A stretch of DNA of 64,000 nucleotides from Agromyces hippuratus (GTDB taxonomy: Bacteria > Actinomycetota > Actinomycetes > Actinomycetales > Microbacteriaceae). The translations under genes and the position numbers were made by a program. Shown here in pieces: positions 17,423 through 25,938 of the stretch; within the stretch, counting starts at the first letter, position 1, and every line of letters begins with the position of its first letter. Under the pieces are notes generated by a model. The model did not search any database, was not told the DNA's origin, and worked only from the letters and a program-made list of their open reading frames with translations. The DNA lies in NCBI RefSeq assembly GCF_013410355.1, contig NZ_JACCFI010000001.1:806001-870000 (forward strand), written 5' to 3'.

Positions 17423-18259
17423 ATGAACGGGCCAAAGTGCATGGATAGCCGCACCAGCCGACCGCCAGACCTCACCCGACGCGCAGCTCGACAAACAGAA
17501 GCCGCCCGCCGGCGGCGGCCGTCGCTAGGGCCGGTGCGCGCCGCCCAACGGACCGCCACTCCTCCGTGTGGCCGGCGCCCGGTCTTCGGCGCATTCGCCA
17601 TGACCTTCGCGGCCCTGATGATGGTGAGCGTCTCAGTACCCGCCGTTGCCGTCAATCCGGTCATTTCGTTCGCACCCGCCATGGCGTCCCCGGATGCTAT
17701 TGATGGTCAACAAGTCAGCGTCGGTGCCGATGTCACTATCGCGACCGTAGACCGGGATGGGTACATCACCGAGAAGGTCCCGACGGTGGCGTCGTACAGC
17801 CAGACCGCGGGAACGTATGTGAACTACTTCGGCGCCATCCAGTGGCCGTTCCTGACCGGCGTCCCGATCAGTACCGACTTCGGCTACCGCGTCGCACCGT
17901 GCGAAGGGTGCTCCAGCTACCACAAGGGCATCGACATGAATCCGGGCGTGAACTCACCGATCCAGTCGATCGCGGACGGGGTGGTCCGCGAGGTCTCCGC
18001 CACGGATAACGGCGGCCTCGGCGTGTACGCCGTCATCGACCATACAATCGACGGCGAGCTCGTCAGCAGCGTGTACGCGCACATGGCCGAGGCCTCCCTC
18101 GCTCTGTCGGTTGGGCAGACTGTCTCGGTCGGCGACCTGGTCGGAAACGTCGGCAATACCGGGCAAAGCACCGGGCCGCACCTGCACTTCGAGATCCTGC
18201 TCGACGGCGTCACCCCGACCGATCCGTTCGCCTGGCTTTCCGAACGGGTCGTGCCCTGA
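17423..18259 (+). CDS. Secreted M23 metallopeptidase (copper block A, first)
   Basis: The protein has 278 residues. A long Arg-rich N-terminus leads to a hydrophobic signal segment (AFAMTFAALMMVSVSVPAVAV), then a linker and an M23 domain with TDFGYR, the zinc-binding HKGIDM and the HLHFEI motif. It would cut peptidoglycan cross-links outside the membrane. M23 genes are frequent in DUF305/copper clusters, where wall remodelling may accompany envelope copper handling. ATGs at 17423 and 17441 are both possible and neither has a strong ribosome site. The stop overlaps the next ATG by one base (TGATG), implying coupling. Confidence 0.8.
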   Translation: MNGPKCMDSRTSRPPDLTRRAARQTEAARRRRPSLGPVRAAQRTATPPCGRRPVFGAFAMTFAALMMVSVSVPAVAVNPVISFAPAMASPDAIDGQQVSVGADVTIATVDRDGYITEKVPTVASYSQTAGTYVNYFGAIQWPFLTGVPISTDFGYRVAPCEGCSSYHKGIDMNPGVNSPIQSIADGVVREVSATDNGGLGVYAVIDHTIDGELVSSVYAHMAEASLALSVGQTVSVGDLVGNVGNTGQSTGPHLHFEILLDGVTPTDPFAWLSERVVP

Positions 18260-19527
18260 TGCGATCCGCGACACGCACGACCTGGGCGGACGGCGCAGCG
18301 CGCGCCAATATCGCGGGCGCCTTGACCGTCGCACTCGCCTTCATTCTGGCCGTCAGCAGTGGCACGGGTGCAGCCTCGGCCGCATCGGACTATCCATCGT
18401 GGGCCGACGTACAGAAAGCGCGCGCCTCCGAAGCCGCCAAGCAGGCGCAGATCGCCGAACTCGAGGCGTTCATCGTCACGCTCACTGCGGAAGCGCAAGC
18501 CGCGGAGGAACTCGCCACCCGCCGCGGCACCGAGTACGAGCAGGCTCAAGCCTCGTTCGACGAGGCCACCTATCGCGCCACTCAGCTTGAGACGCAAGCT
18601 CAGGACGCGACCGCCCGCGCGGACGAGTCCAGTCGGCAGGCCGGCCAACTGGCCGCGATGCTCGCCCGCACTGGCTCAACCGACCTGTCGATGACGATGC
18701 TCCTCGATTCAGCGAATGCCGCCGGCCTCCTTTCGCGGCTGGGGACGATGAGCAAGCTCACGGAGCGAACTACCCAGATCTACCAGCAGGCCACCACCGA
18801 CCGGAACACTGCAGCTGCCGTCGCCGAGCAGGCGAAACTCGCCGGGAGCCTCCTCGGCGACCTCGCGAAGACGGCCGAGATAGCACTGACGGCTGCCATT
18901 GACACGCGCGCCTCCGCGCACGCGAAGCTTGCAGCGCAGCAGCAGATCGAGGCGACCATGCGGGCGCAGCTGGCGGTTCTCGCCGAGAACCGCGAAGCCA
19001 CTGAAGCCGACTTCGAGAGTGGTGAGGCCGCTCGACGCGCAGTCGAAGCTGCGGCAGCCGCAACCGAGGCCGCAGCCGGCAGTGGGGATGGCGGCCTCGA
19101 CTCAGGACAACTGAGCAACCAAGGCTGGGCTTTGCCAGTCGCCGGCCGGAACACCGACAGGTTCGGCCCACGCCCGAATCGTCCCGTCGCAGGGGTCGGT
19201 GCATTCCACTACGGCACCGACATCGCTGCCGCCTGCGGACGAAGCGTCTACGCCGCCACCAGCGGCACCGTCGTGTACGCGGACGAGCTTGGCAGCTACG
19301 GACTCTGGGTGCTGATCGACCACGGCAACGGCGTCCAGACCGGGTATGCCCACAACAGTGATTTGTACGTCCGAGTCGGTCAATACGTCGGCGCTGGCGC
19401 GAACATCGCCTCCGTCGGAACGACCGGGGCTTCCACCGGATGCCATCTGCACTATGAAGTGCGTGTGGATGGCGCACGCATCGACCCTGAACCTTTCATG
19501 AGCGCGCGAGGAGTCACCCTTGATTGA
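18259..19527 (+). CDS. Secreted coiled-coil M23 peptidase (EnvC/NlpD-like)
   Basis: The protein has 422 residues: a signal peptide (AGALTVALAFILAVSSG), then about 220 residues of coiled coil rich in Ala, Glu and Gln, then an M23 domain with FHYGTDIAAACGRS and GCHLHYEV. This layout matches EnvC-like or PcsB-like division hydrolases in which the coiled coil regulates the peptidase. It overlaps the preceding M23 gene by one base and the next gene by 8 bases, so the three are a tight unit. The reason for two wall hydrolases in a copper cassette is unknown. Confidence 0.82.
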   Translation: MRSATRTTWADGAARANIAGALTVALAFILAVSSGTGAASAASDYPSWADVQKARASEAAKQAQIAELEAFIVTLTAEAQAAEELATRRGTEYEQAQASFDEATYRATQLETQAQDATARADESSRQAGQLAAMLARTGSTDLSMTMLLDSANAAGLLSRLGTMSKLTERTTQIYQQATTDRNTAAAVAEQAKLAGSLLGDLAKTAEIALTAAIDTRASAHAKLAAQQQIEATMRAQLAVLAENREATEADFESGEAARRAVEAAAAATEAAAGSGDGGLDSGQLSNQGWALPVAGRNTDRFGPRPNRPVAGVGAFHYGTDIAAACGRSVYAATSGTVVYADELGSYGLWVLIDHGNGVQTGYAHNSDLYVRVGQYVGAGANIASVGTTGASTGCHLHYEVRVDGARIDPEPFMSARGVTLD

Positions 19528-20458
19528 TCAACTTAGAATTCGCAGAGCCGCCGTCTACCTGGCACTGGCCGGTGGTCTCGCCATGGTGCTTGCCGCATGC
19601 ACGGCTGACGCGAACCCAATAGAATCGCCGGCCGCGACCGTCGGACATGTTCACGGTCTCGGTGCGGACCCTTCCACCGGGCAGACGTACGCCGCCACCC
19701 ACACTGGTGTTTGGCTGCTGCCGACGACCGACCTGCCATCGACCTATCCGGCAGTCGACAGCGTCGACGTCCAAGCACCCGTCCAGATCGCCGAGCGCTG
19801 GCAAGACACGATGGGATTCACCGTGGCCCGGCCCGGCCTCCTCCTCGGGTCCGGACACCCGGACCTCGTCGAGCAACCCGACCTGGATCCACCGAATCTC
19901 GGACTGATCAGCAGCACCGATGGAGCGATGACGTGGGAGAGCGTATCTCTCCGAGGCGAAGTGGACTTCCACGACCTCGACGCCGTCGAACTGCCCGACG
20001 GGCAACTTCGCATCTACGGATACGACGCAACAGCCGCAACGGTGAAGGCAAGCAGCGATTCCGGGGCGACCTGGTCCGAAGGCGCTGCGCTTGAGCTTCG
20101 TGATCTGGCAACCGATCCGGCGGCGCCCGACCGCGTGTACGCGACCACAGCGCGAGGATTGATGGTGAGCAACGACCGCGGCGAGTCATTCTTACCTGTC
20201 CCGAACGCGCCCGCCTTGTACCTCCTCACCCTCACGCACGACACTGGCCAGTTCATCGGTGTCGACGCGGAAGGCACCGTGTGGACATCCGATGACGGCG
20301 CCACCTGGAGTGAACGCGGGCAGACCGCCGGCGTGCCGGAAGCGCTCGCATATGTCGGCGGGGATGCACCGTGGATCCTCATCGCCGATGAACGTGGGGT
20401 CGTCGCCACCGACGACTACGGCGCAACAGCGACCATCCTTCTCACGATGCAGGGCTAA
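19520..20458 (+). CDS. BNR/sialidase-like beta-propeller lipoprotein (F510_1955 type)
   Basis: The protein has 312 residues and starts with TTG at 19520, preceded by GAGGAG with six-base spacing and overlapping the M23 stop. A lipoprotein signal ends LAAC, followed by VGHVHGLGADPSTGQTYAATHTGVW, and several BNR-like Ser/Asp-box repeats such as SSDSGATWSEG and TSDDGATWSER. It is probably an extracellular beta-propeller. Genes of this family commonly accompany DUF305 and copper ATPases in actinobacteria, and a true glycosidase function is doubtful. It converges on copB. Confidence 0.75.
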   Translation: MIDQLRIRRAAVYLALAGGLAMVLAACTADANPIESPAATVGHVHGLGADPSTGQTYAATHTGVWLLPTTDLPSTYPAVDSVDVQAPVQIAERWQDTMGFTVARPGLLLGSGHPDLVEQPDLDPPNLGLISSTDGAMTWESVSLRGEVDFHDLDAVELPDGQLRIYGYDATAATVKASSDSGATWSEGAALELRDLATDPAAPDRVYATTARGLMVSNDRGESFLPVPNAPALYLLTLTHDTGQFIGVDAEGTVWTSDDGATWSERGQTAGVPEALAYVGGDAPWILIADERGVVATDDYGATATILLTMQG

Positions 20459-20599
20459 CTGGGAGGGTCAGCACAACACCACCTCGATGATCACGTCGGG
20501 CGTCCGGCACGAGAAATCGGCCACGACAAATCTGATCGGTTGGATCAGCATGCAGGGGTTACCTCAGTGCGAACCCCGAGCTCCAAGCTCGCGGCGTCG

Positions 20600-22888
20600 C
20601 TACGCACGCACGCCGTCCTTCGCGGGCTCTTCCTGGCGCCCGAGCACCGCTCTGGTCGACGCCGCGGGGCGAAGATCGAGCCCGCGCAGCAGCTGCGCGT
20701 TCGCGGCGACGATGACCGTCGAGAGCGACATCAGAATTGCACCGACCGACATCGGCAGCACGAATCCCACGGGCGCGAGCACGCCCGCGGCGAGCGGCAC
20801 CGAGACCATGTTGTAGCCGGCCGCCCACCACAGGTTCTGCTGCATCTTGCGGTAGCTCGCGCGCGACAGTTCGATGACCGAGATCACAGATCGGGGGTCG
20901 GATGACGCGAGGATCACGCCGGCGGATGCGATGGCTACATCGGTACCCGCGCCGATCGCGATGCCGACATCGGCCTGCGCGAGTGCAGGCGCGTCGTTCA
21001 CACCGTCGCCGACCATCGCGACAGTGAGTCCCTCCGACTGGAGCTCCTGCACCTTCGCGGACTTGTCCTCGGGGTGCACGCCCGCGTACACGCGGTCGAT
21101 GCCGAGCGTCGCTGCCACGGAGCGCGCCACCGGCTCGGCGTCACCAGTGATCATCACGACCTGCACGCCGAGCGCATGCAACGCATCGACCGCCTCGCGC
21201 GATTCGGGCCGGATCTCGTCGGCAAGAGCGAGGGCACCGATGATGGTGCCGTCCACGAGCACATGCAGTACCGTCTTGCCGGATTCGCTCCAGCTGGTGG
21301 ATACCTCGAGCGGCGCGATGCGGTCGCGCGCTAGGAGCCTGGGGCCACCGACTTCGACGACACGGCCGTGCGCGATCGCCCGTACCCCGAGTGCAGGCGA
21401 CGCAGTGAAGTCGGATGCGGGGTGCACGTGCGACACACGGCGGTGCGCCTCGGCAACGATCGCCTTCGCGAGGGGATGCTCCGAATCCGCTTCCGCAGCA
21501 CCTGCCTGTGCGAATACCTCATCGATGGTGAACCCTGGCGCGGCGGCGACTTCCACGACCGCCGGCTCGCCCTTGGTGAGGGTGCCGGTCTTGTCAAACA
21601 GCACCGCGCCCACGGTGCGCATGGTTTCGAGGGCGAGGCGGTCGGTGACGAGCACTCCCCCGCGGGCTGCGCGTTCCGTCGCGATCGACACGACGAGCGG
21701 GATGGCCAGGCCGAGCGCGTGGGGGCACGCGATCACGAGCACGGTGATCGTACGCACGACCGCGTCGTCGGGATTGCCGAGAAGCGTCCAAGCGATCGCG
21801 GTGATGACGGCGGCGCCGAGCGCAAACCAGAACAGCCAGCCTGCGGCGCGGTCAGCGAGCCGCTGGGCGCGAGAGCTCGAGGCCTGCGCCTGCGCGACGA
21901 GTCGCTGAATGCCAGCGAGTGCTGTGTCAGCGCCCACTGCGCTGACGCGTATGCGGATCGCGGTGTCGGTCGCGACGGTGCCGGCGACGACGTGGTCGCC
22001 CGGTCCCCTGCTCACCGCGATGGACTCGCCGGTGACCATGGACTCGTCCATCGCCGCGGTACCGTCGACGACGTCGCCGTCGGCCGGGACACGCCCGCCG
22101 GGTCGCACGATTACGATGTCCCCGACCTGGAGCTCTGACGGGGGAACGGTCTCGATCGTGCTCGAGCCGTCCGGGGCATCCGTCACCCGCTCGGCCTCGT
22201 CGGGCAGCAGCGCCGCGAGTGCATCGAGAGCCGAGGAGGCCTGCATGATCGAGCGCATCTCAATCCAGTGGCCGAGGAGCATGATCACGATCAGCAATGC
22301 GAGCTCCCACCAGAAATCGAGCTCATGACTGAGGATGCCGAGGCTCGCGCCGAGCGAAGCGAAGTACGCGACCGTGATCGCCAGGCCGATGAGAAGCATC
22401 ATTCCCGGTTGACGCGCCTTCAGCTCTGACCAGGCTCCCGTGAGAAACGGCCGGCCGCCCCAGAAGAACATGATCGTGCCGAGCACGGGCGAGATCCATG
22501 GCACCAACGCGTTGTCAGGGAGCTGATAGCCGAGGATCGCCGCGAACATCGGGCTGAACACGATCGTCGGCGCCGCGAAGATCAGCATGATCCAGAACAG
22601 GCGACGGAACTGGTCGACGTGGTCGCCGTGCCCTCCGTGACCGCCGTGGTCGCCGTGACCTCCGTGCTCGGCGTGACCTCCGTGCTCGGCGTGAGTTTCG
22701 TGAGCTTCGTGTCCGTCTGGGTCGGAGCGACTCGTCTGGCCGTGACGGGCGTGGCTCATTTCTCCGGTAGGGCCGGAATGCTGGTGACCATGATCGTCTG
22801 CCACGGGGTGATCGTGATGCTGGGGTGCCGCGGCAGCACGCGCGGCTGCCGGCGCATCGTCAGATTTGTGCTGATGCTCGTCGGTCAT
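20600..22888 (-). CDS. copB: CopB-type P1B copper ATPase with His-rich N-terminus
   Basis: The protein has 762 residues. The first ~105 are extremely His-rich (repeats of HGGHGD type) and replace the HMA domain. P-type ATPase motifs follow: MVTGES in the actuator domain, the membrane C388-P-H metal-transport motif, the phosphorylation site DKTGTLTKGE, the SEHPLAKAI nucleotide-binding HP loop, GDGVNDAPALAQADVG, and late helices with AAGYNMVS and MSLST. The CPH class exports copper (Cu(I)/Cu(II)) and sometimes silver. The promoter at 22895-22923 carries a CsoR-type operator. Converges with the beta-propeller gene; the 141 bases between them hold only a weak hairpin. Confidence 0.93.
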   Translation of the reverse strand: MTDEHQHKSDDAPAAARAAAAPQHHDHPVADDHGHQHSGPTGEMSHARHGQTSRSDPDGHEAHETHAEHGGHAEHGGHGDHGGHGGHGDHVDQFRRLFWIMLIFAAPTIVFSPMFAAILGYQLPDNALVPWISPVLGTIMFFWGGRPFLTGAWSELKARQPGMMLLIGLAITVAYFASLGASLGILSHELDFWWELALLIVIMLLGHWIEMRSIMQASSALDALAALLPDEAERVTDAPDGSSTIETVPPSELQVGDIVIVRPGGRVPADGDVVDGTAAMDESMVTGESIAVSRGPGDHVVAGTVATDTAIRIRVSAVGADTALAGIQRLVAQAQASSSRAQRLADRAAGWLFWFALGAAVITAIAWTLLGNPDDAVVRTITVLVIACPHALGLAIPLVVSIATERAARGGVLVTDRLALETMRTVGAVLFDKTGTLTKGEPAVVEVAAAPGFTIDEVFAQAGAAEADSEHPLAKAIVAEAHRRVSHVHPASDFTASPALGVRAIAHGRVVEVGGPRLLARDRIAPLEVSTSWSESGKTVLHVLVDGTIIGALALADEIRPESREAVDALHALGVQVVMITGDAEPVARSVAATLGIDRVYAGVHPEDKSAKVQELQSEGLTVAMVGDGVNDAPALAQADVGIAIGAGTDVAIASAGVILASSDPRSVISVIELSRASYRKMQQNLWWAAGYNMVSVPLAAGVLAPVGFVLPMSVGAILMSLSTVIVAANAQLLRGLDLRPAASTRAVLGRQEEPAKDGVRA
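22655..22690 (-). repeat. 18-base tandem repeat in the His-rich region of copB
   Basis: Two perfect 18-base copies (22655-22672 and 22673-22690) are followed upstream and downstream by diverged copies, together encoding the HAEHGG/HGDHGG metal-binding repeats. Slippage here would lengthen or shorten the His tract by six residues per unit. Confidence 0.8.
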
Positions 22889-22894
22889 GCCCCG

Positions 22895-22923
22895 AAAATA
22901 TACCCCCCACTGGTATCCGTCAA
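22895..22923 (-). promoter_or_regulatory. copB promoter with CsoR-type operator in the spacer
   Basis: Reading leftward, TTGACG (22918-22923) and TATTTT (22895-22900) are separated by 17 bases. The spacer holds the operator-like TACCCCCCACTGGTA (22901-22915). The layout matches the csoR promoter. The -10 lies 7 bases before the copB ATG, so the mRNA has almost no leader. Confidence 0.75.
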
Positions 22924-22979
22924 TCCTGATGTGGACGGGGTGATTCGTGCGGCCCGGTCTTGCCCTGACGCGGCTCTCG

Positions 22980-23465
22980 TTATCGATTCTCGCGGAATGG
23001 CGTTCGCCCGCGGGGCTTCACGACGGAGAGCAGGGTGGTGAGGGCAAGCACCGCGCAAGCCGCCGCCGAATCGATGACGAGCTGGAGCCTCATCGCGTCG
23101 AGCCCGTCCGCTCCTCCGCCGGCAGCGTGACCGGCTGCCGCGTCGACGACACTTGTGTGGAGGATCAGGAGGCCCAGCGCCCCGGTCGTGAGCACGAGCT
23201 TCATGAGCACCCAATAATGCCGCACCAACCCCCAGTGTGTGCCGAGTGCTTGAAGGACCCCGCTCAGGAACGAAAGGGCGCCGAAGGGGACGATGATGCA
23301 CCAGGTGATGAGCTGCGCGGCCAGGTACATTGTAGAAACGAGTTGATCATCGCCGCTTCCGAGTCCGGTTATCGCCAGCGCGAGGAACGCGGCGACGGCG
23401 CCGAACCAACCGACGGAGCTTAGGACGTGGACGATGAGGAGGGATCTGCGGAGCATCGGTCCCAT
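22980..23465 (-). CDS. Four-helix membrane protein, DUF2269-like
   Basis: This 161-residue integral membrane protein has about four hydrophobic helices, starting MGPMLRRSLLIVHVLSSVGWFGAVAAFLAL. The early HVLSSVGWFG motif is common to DUF2269/CopD-like membrane proteins. I chose the start at 23465 because it lies two bases after the stop of the small gene upstream, consistent with coupling. A copper-related role is suggested by position and by the His-containing helices; the direct function is unknown. Confidence 0.65.
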   Translation of the reverse strand: MGPMLRRSLLIVHVLSSVGWFGAVAAFLALAITGLGSGDDQLVSTMYLAAQLITWCIIVPFGALSFLSGVLQALGTHWGLVRHYWVLMKLVLTTGALGLLILHTSVVDAAAGHAAGGGADGLDAMRLQLVIDSAAACAVLALTTLLSVVKPRGRTPFRENR

Positions 23466-23467
23466 GG

Positions 23468-23626
23468 TCAGTGACCAACCATCCCGTTGCCCGTCAGGTG
23501 CAGGAGTACGAACACGACAATTACGGCGAGCCCGACACCGCATGAGACCTTCACCCACAAAGGCATTCGAGAGCGATCGTTGCCACCGGGCGGAGCGGGC
23601 GTCTTGCGTCTCTCGTCATCCACCAT
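23468..23626 (-). CDS. 52-residue single-helix membrane protein
   Basis: The protein starts MVDDERRKTPAPPGGNDRS, followed by one transmembrane helix (VSCGVGLAVIVVFVLLHLT) and the short end GNGMVGH. The ATG at 23626 has an excellent ribosome site, GGAGG with six-base spacing. It precedes the four-helix protein by two bases, so the pair is one transcript. The composition and tiny size suggest a membrane partner of the four-helix protein. The function is unknown. Confidence 0.7.
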   Translation of the reverse strand: MVDDERRKTPAPPGGNDRSRMPLWVKVSCGVGLAVIVVFVLLHLTGNGMVGH

Positions 23627-23670
23627 CTGAATCCTCCACTTCTCGTTTTCAGTACAGTATGTCTCCATAA

Positions 23671-23700
23671 GTGACGATTCGTATGCATCCGGCCTATACT
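23671..23700 (+). promoter_or_regulatory. Promoter for a leaderless tetR mRNA
   Basis: GTGACG (23671-23676) and TATACT (23695-23700) are separated by 18 bases. The GTG start codon of the TetR gene lies at 23707, the expected transcription start, so the message would be leaderless. The region is shared with the divergent small membrane gene. Confidence 0.5.
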
Positions 23701-23706
23701 CGAAGC

Positions 23707-24309
23707 GTGCCGCGGCTGTGGAGCGAAACCATCGAGACACACCGCCACGCCGTCCGAGATGCAGCGCTCGACGCAGCAGCTGAAGTGATTGCTCGGCGCG
23801 GCCTCGCATCGGCGACGATGTCCGAGATCGCGGAGACCACCGGCATTGGCCGCGCAACGCTCTACAAGTACTTTCCGGATGTGGAGTCGGTCATTGCCGC
23901 TTGGCACGAGCGCCAGGTCTCACGACACCTTGCGGAGCTCGAGGATGCCAGTGACCGGGCCCAGCCATCTCGGCGCCTCGAAGCAGTGTTGGAGGTATAC
24001 GCACTGCACCATCGCGAACGCGCTGACTCCGCGCTGGCACCGATGCTGCACCCCGAGCGCGTGCACCACCGATCGAGCAGCCACGGCCACGACGGCCACG
24101 TCGACAGCGCGCACCAGCATCTCATCGACCTCTTCACAAAACTCATCGGCGAACGGGTACAGGCCGGAGTCGTCCGGGACGATATCCCACCCCGCGAGCT
24201 CGCGAACTACTGCCTGCACGCGCTCTCTGCGGCTGCAACGTTGGAAAGCAGCGCGGCAGTTCATCGATTGTGCACTGTCGTGCTCGCGGGCATAACTCGG
24301 CGCCACTGA
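23707..24309 (+). CDS. TetR-family repressor with a His-rich segment
   Basis: The protein has 200 residues. The N-terminal TetR DNA-binding domain (AAAEVIARRGLASATMSEIAETTGIGRATLYKYF) is complete. The ligand domain contains HHRSSSHGHDGH and further His, which could bind a metal ion. I chose GTG at 23707 because family members start with a short PRLW-type sequence and a TATACT box ends six bases upstream; a GTG at 23671 would add residues made from promoter DNA. It is divergent from the small membrane pair and upstream of the MFS gene, so it may regulate either. The effector is unknown. Confidence 0.8.
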   Translation: MPRLWSETIETHRHAVRDAALDAAAEVIARRGLASATMSEIAETTGIGRATLYKYFPDVESVIAAWHERQVSRHLAELEDASDRAQPSRRLEAVLEVYALHHRERADSALAPMLHPERVHHRSSSHGHDGHVDSAHQHLIDLFTKLIGERVQAGVVRDDIPPRELANYCLHALSAAATLESSAAVHRLCTVVLAGITRRH

Positions 24310-24389
24310 CCGAGTAGCGACTCGTTTCCAGACCGCTTTCGGCTTCAGTGTGGACGACCGTTCTCGACGCTCGCCTCGGCTCAACGGAA

Positions 24390-24404
24390 TACCCCCTAGG
24401 GGTA
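24390..24404. promoter_or_regulatory. CsoR-type operator before the MFS gene
   Basis: TACCCCCTAGGGGTA is the most symmetric of the six sites; with flanking AA/TT the palindrome spans 24388-24406. It lies 45 bases before the MFS start codon. TTGACC (24410-24415) follows, but a good -10 at the right distance is not evident. Confidence 0.7.
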
Positions 24405-24448
24405 TTGAGTTGACCGATGTGAAGCATACGAGATCTGAGGAGACCGCC

Positions 24449-25735
24449 ATGAGTTTGTTCGCAATTCGCGACTATCGTCATCTGTTCAGCGCCCAGGTGA
24501 TTGCGCTCTTCGGTACCGGTTTGGCGACTGTTGCACTTGGCCTTCTCGCATACGATCTGGCTGGCTCCGCCGCCGGGGTAGTCCTTGGCACAGCCCTGAC
24601 AATCAAGATGGCGATGTACGTCCTCATCGCCCCTCTCGCGGCTGCATACGCGGACCGCCTGCCCCGACGCCTGTTCCTGACACTGCTAGACGTCGTACGC
24701 GCGGGCGTGGTGCTCGCGCTGCCTTTCGTGTCCGAGATCTGGCACATATACGCTCTCATCGGAGTTCTGCAAGCCGCCTCTGCGGCCTTCACGCCCACCT
24801 TTCAGGCAGTGATCCCTGATATCGTGAGCAAGGAATCTGACTACACGCGCGCGCTCTCGGCCTCACAGGTCGCCTACACGATGGAGAGTCTGTTCAGCCC
24901 GGTGCTGGCTGCAGTCGCACTGACGTTCATGACCTTCAATTGGCTGTTCGTAGGCACCTCCGTCGGCTTTATCGTCTCGGCCGTGCTGGTGCTCTCGACT
25001 CGTGTCCCCAACGCGGCGCGGAACGCACGCAGTTCAGCGTGGGATCGTCTCACGTCGGGTGTCAAGACCTTCACAGCGACAAGGCAGCTTCGCGGTGTGA
25101 TGGCGCTGAACCTCGTGGTCGCCGCCGCCGGTTCGATAGTTGTGGTGAACACGGTCAACTATGTGCGTGACCACCTTGGCGGCACACAGGCGGATGTCGC
25201 GTGGATGCTCGCAGCGTCTGGTGGTGGAACGCTCGTGGTCGCACTGTTCTTGCCGCGCGTGCTCGACCGGATCGCCGACCGTACAGTGATGATGACCGGT
25301 GCTCTGACGTTACTCGTCGGAGTGTTCGCCACAGTCGCAATGGTGGCAAGTGAGGTCAACGCGTGGACGGTGACCATGACGATCTGGGTGGTCATCGGGG
25401 GCGGGATGGCGCTGATCGTCACTCCCACCGGGCGCGTCATTCGCTCTGCGGTCGAAAGGTCCGAACTGCCCGCGGCGTTCGCTGCGCAGTTCTCGCTCTC
25501 GCACCTGGCGTGGCTGGTCACCTATCCGATCGCCGGCTGGCTCGGCACGATCTCAGGATTCACCGTCGCCTGGTCCATCCTCGCCGCGCTCGCCGTCATC
25601 GGAGCTGTTGCCGGCTGGATCGCTTGGCCCCACCGCATCACCTTCGAAGACGAACCAACTCCCTCGGAGGGTCGCGCCGTGCCGGCATCGCGGGAAGCCA
25701 AGCGCGCCTATAGCGCGCCCGTCGCCGTGCGGTGA
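24449..25735 (+). CDS. MFS transporter under a CsoR-type operator
   Basis: This is a 428-residue, 12-helix major facilitator protein starting MSLFAIRDYRHLFSAQ, with the loop-2 motif AAAYADRLPRR between helices 2 and 3. Its layout is like enterobactin- or macrolide-type exporters of the DHA3 group. GAGGAG precedes the ATG at 24449. The CsoR-type palindrome 45 bases upstream places it in the copper regulon, which is unusual for an MFS gene. The substrate could be a copper chelate or an unrelated toxic compound; the sequence does not decide. Confidence 0.82.
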   Translation: MSLFAIRDYRHLFSAQVIALFGTGLATVALGLLAYDLAGSAAGVVLGTALTIKMAMYVLIAPLAAAYADRLPRRLFLTLLDVVRAGVVLALPFVSEIWHIYALIGVLQAASAAFTPTFQAVIPDIVSKESDYTRALSASQVAYTMESLFSPVLAAVALTFMTFNWLFVGTSVGFIVSAVLVLSTRVPNAARNARSSAWDRLTSGVKTFTATRQLRGVMALNLVVAAAGSIVVVNTVNYVRDHLGGTQADVAWMLAASGGGTLVVALFLPRVLDRIADRTVMMTGALTLLVGVFATVAMVASEVNAWTVTMTIWVVIGGGMALIVTPTGRVIRSAVERSELPAAFAAQFSLSHLAWLVTYPIAGWLGTISGFTVAWSILAALAVIGAVAGWIAWPHRITFEDEPTPSEGRAVPASREAKRAYSAPVAVR

Positions 25736-25860
25736 TCCTGTGCCGGCGGGACGTGAGCCTCGGCGAGCCACGACGTAGACCGGAAGTCACACGTCCTGCA
25801 CTCACTACCCGGTGCGCACGCGCGGACATCGGACGCTCCGATCACGTATGCATGCACGGT

Positions 25861-25917
25861 TTGCGGAATACCCCATGGGGGTATACCGTTTGACGAAGTA
25901 CCCGGTAGGGGTATAGC
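25861..25917 (+). promoter_or_regulatory. copZ promoter region with two CsoR-type operators
   Basis: Site 1, TACCCCATGGGGGTA (25869-25883), lies between TTGCGG (25861-25866) and TACCGT (25884-25889) with a 17-base spacer. Site 2, TACCCGGTAGGGGTA (25899-25913), lies between TTGACG (25890-25895) and TATAGC (25912-25917) with a 16-base spacer. The two operator centres are 30 bases apart, about three helical turns, so repressors could bind on the same DNA face. The rest of 25736-25868 shows no gene. Confidence 0.75.
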
Positions 25918-25938
25918 AGAACGGAATGAGGATACGCG

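Noticed and set aside
20459..20599. Terminator between the beta-propeller gene and copB
   Set aside because: Only a 6-bp hairpin (CGAGCT/AGCTCG) without a T-run near the copB end; too weak to list.
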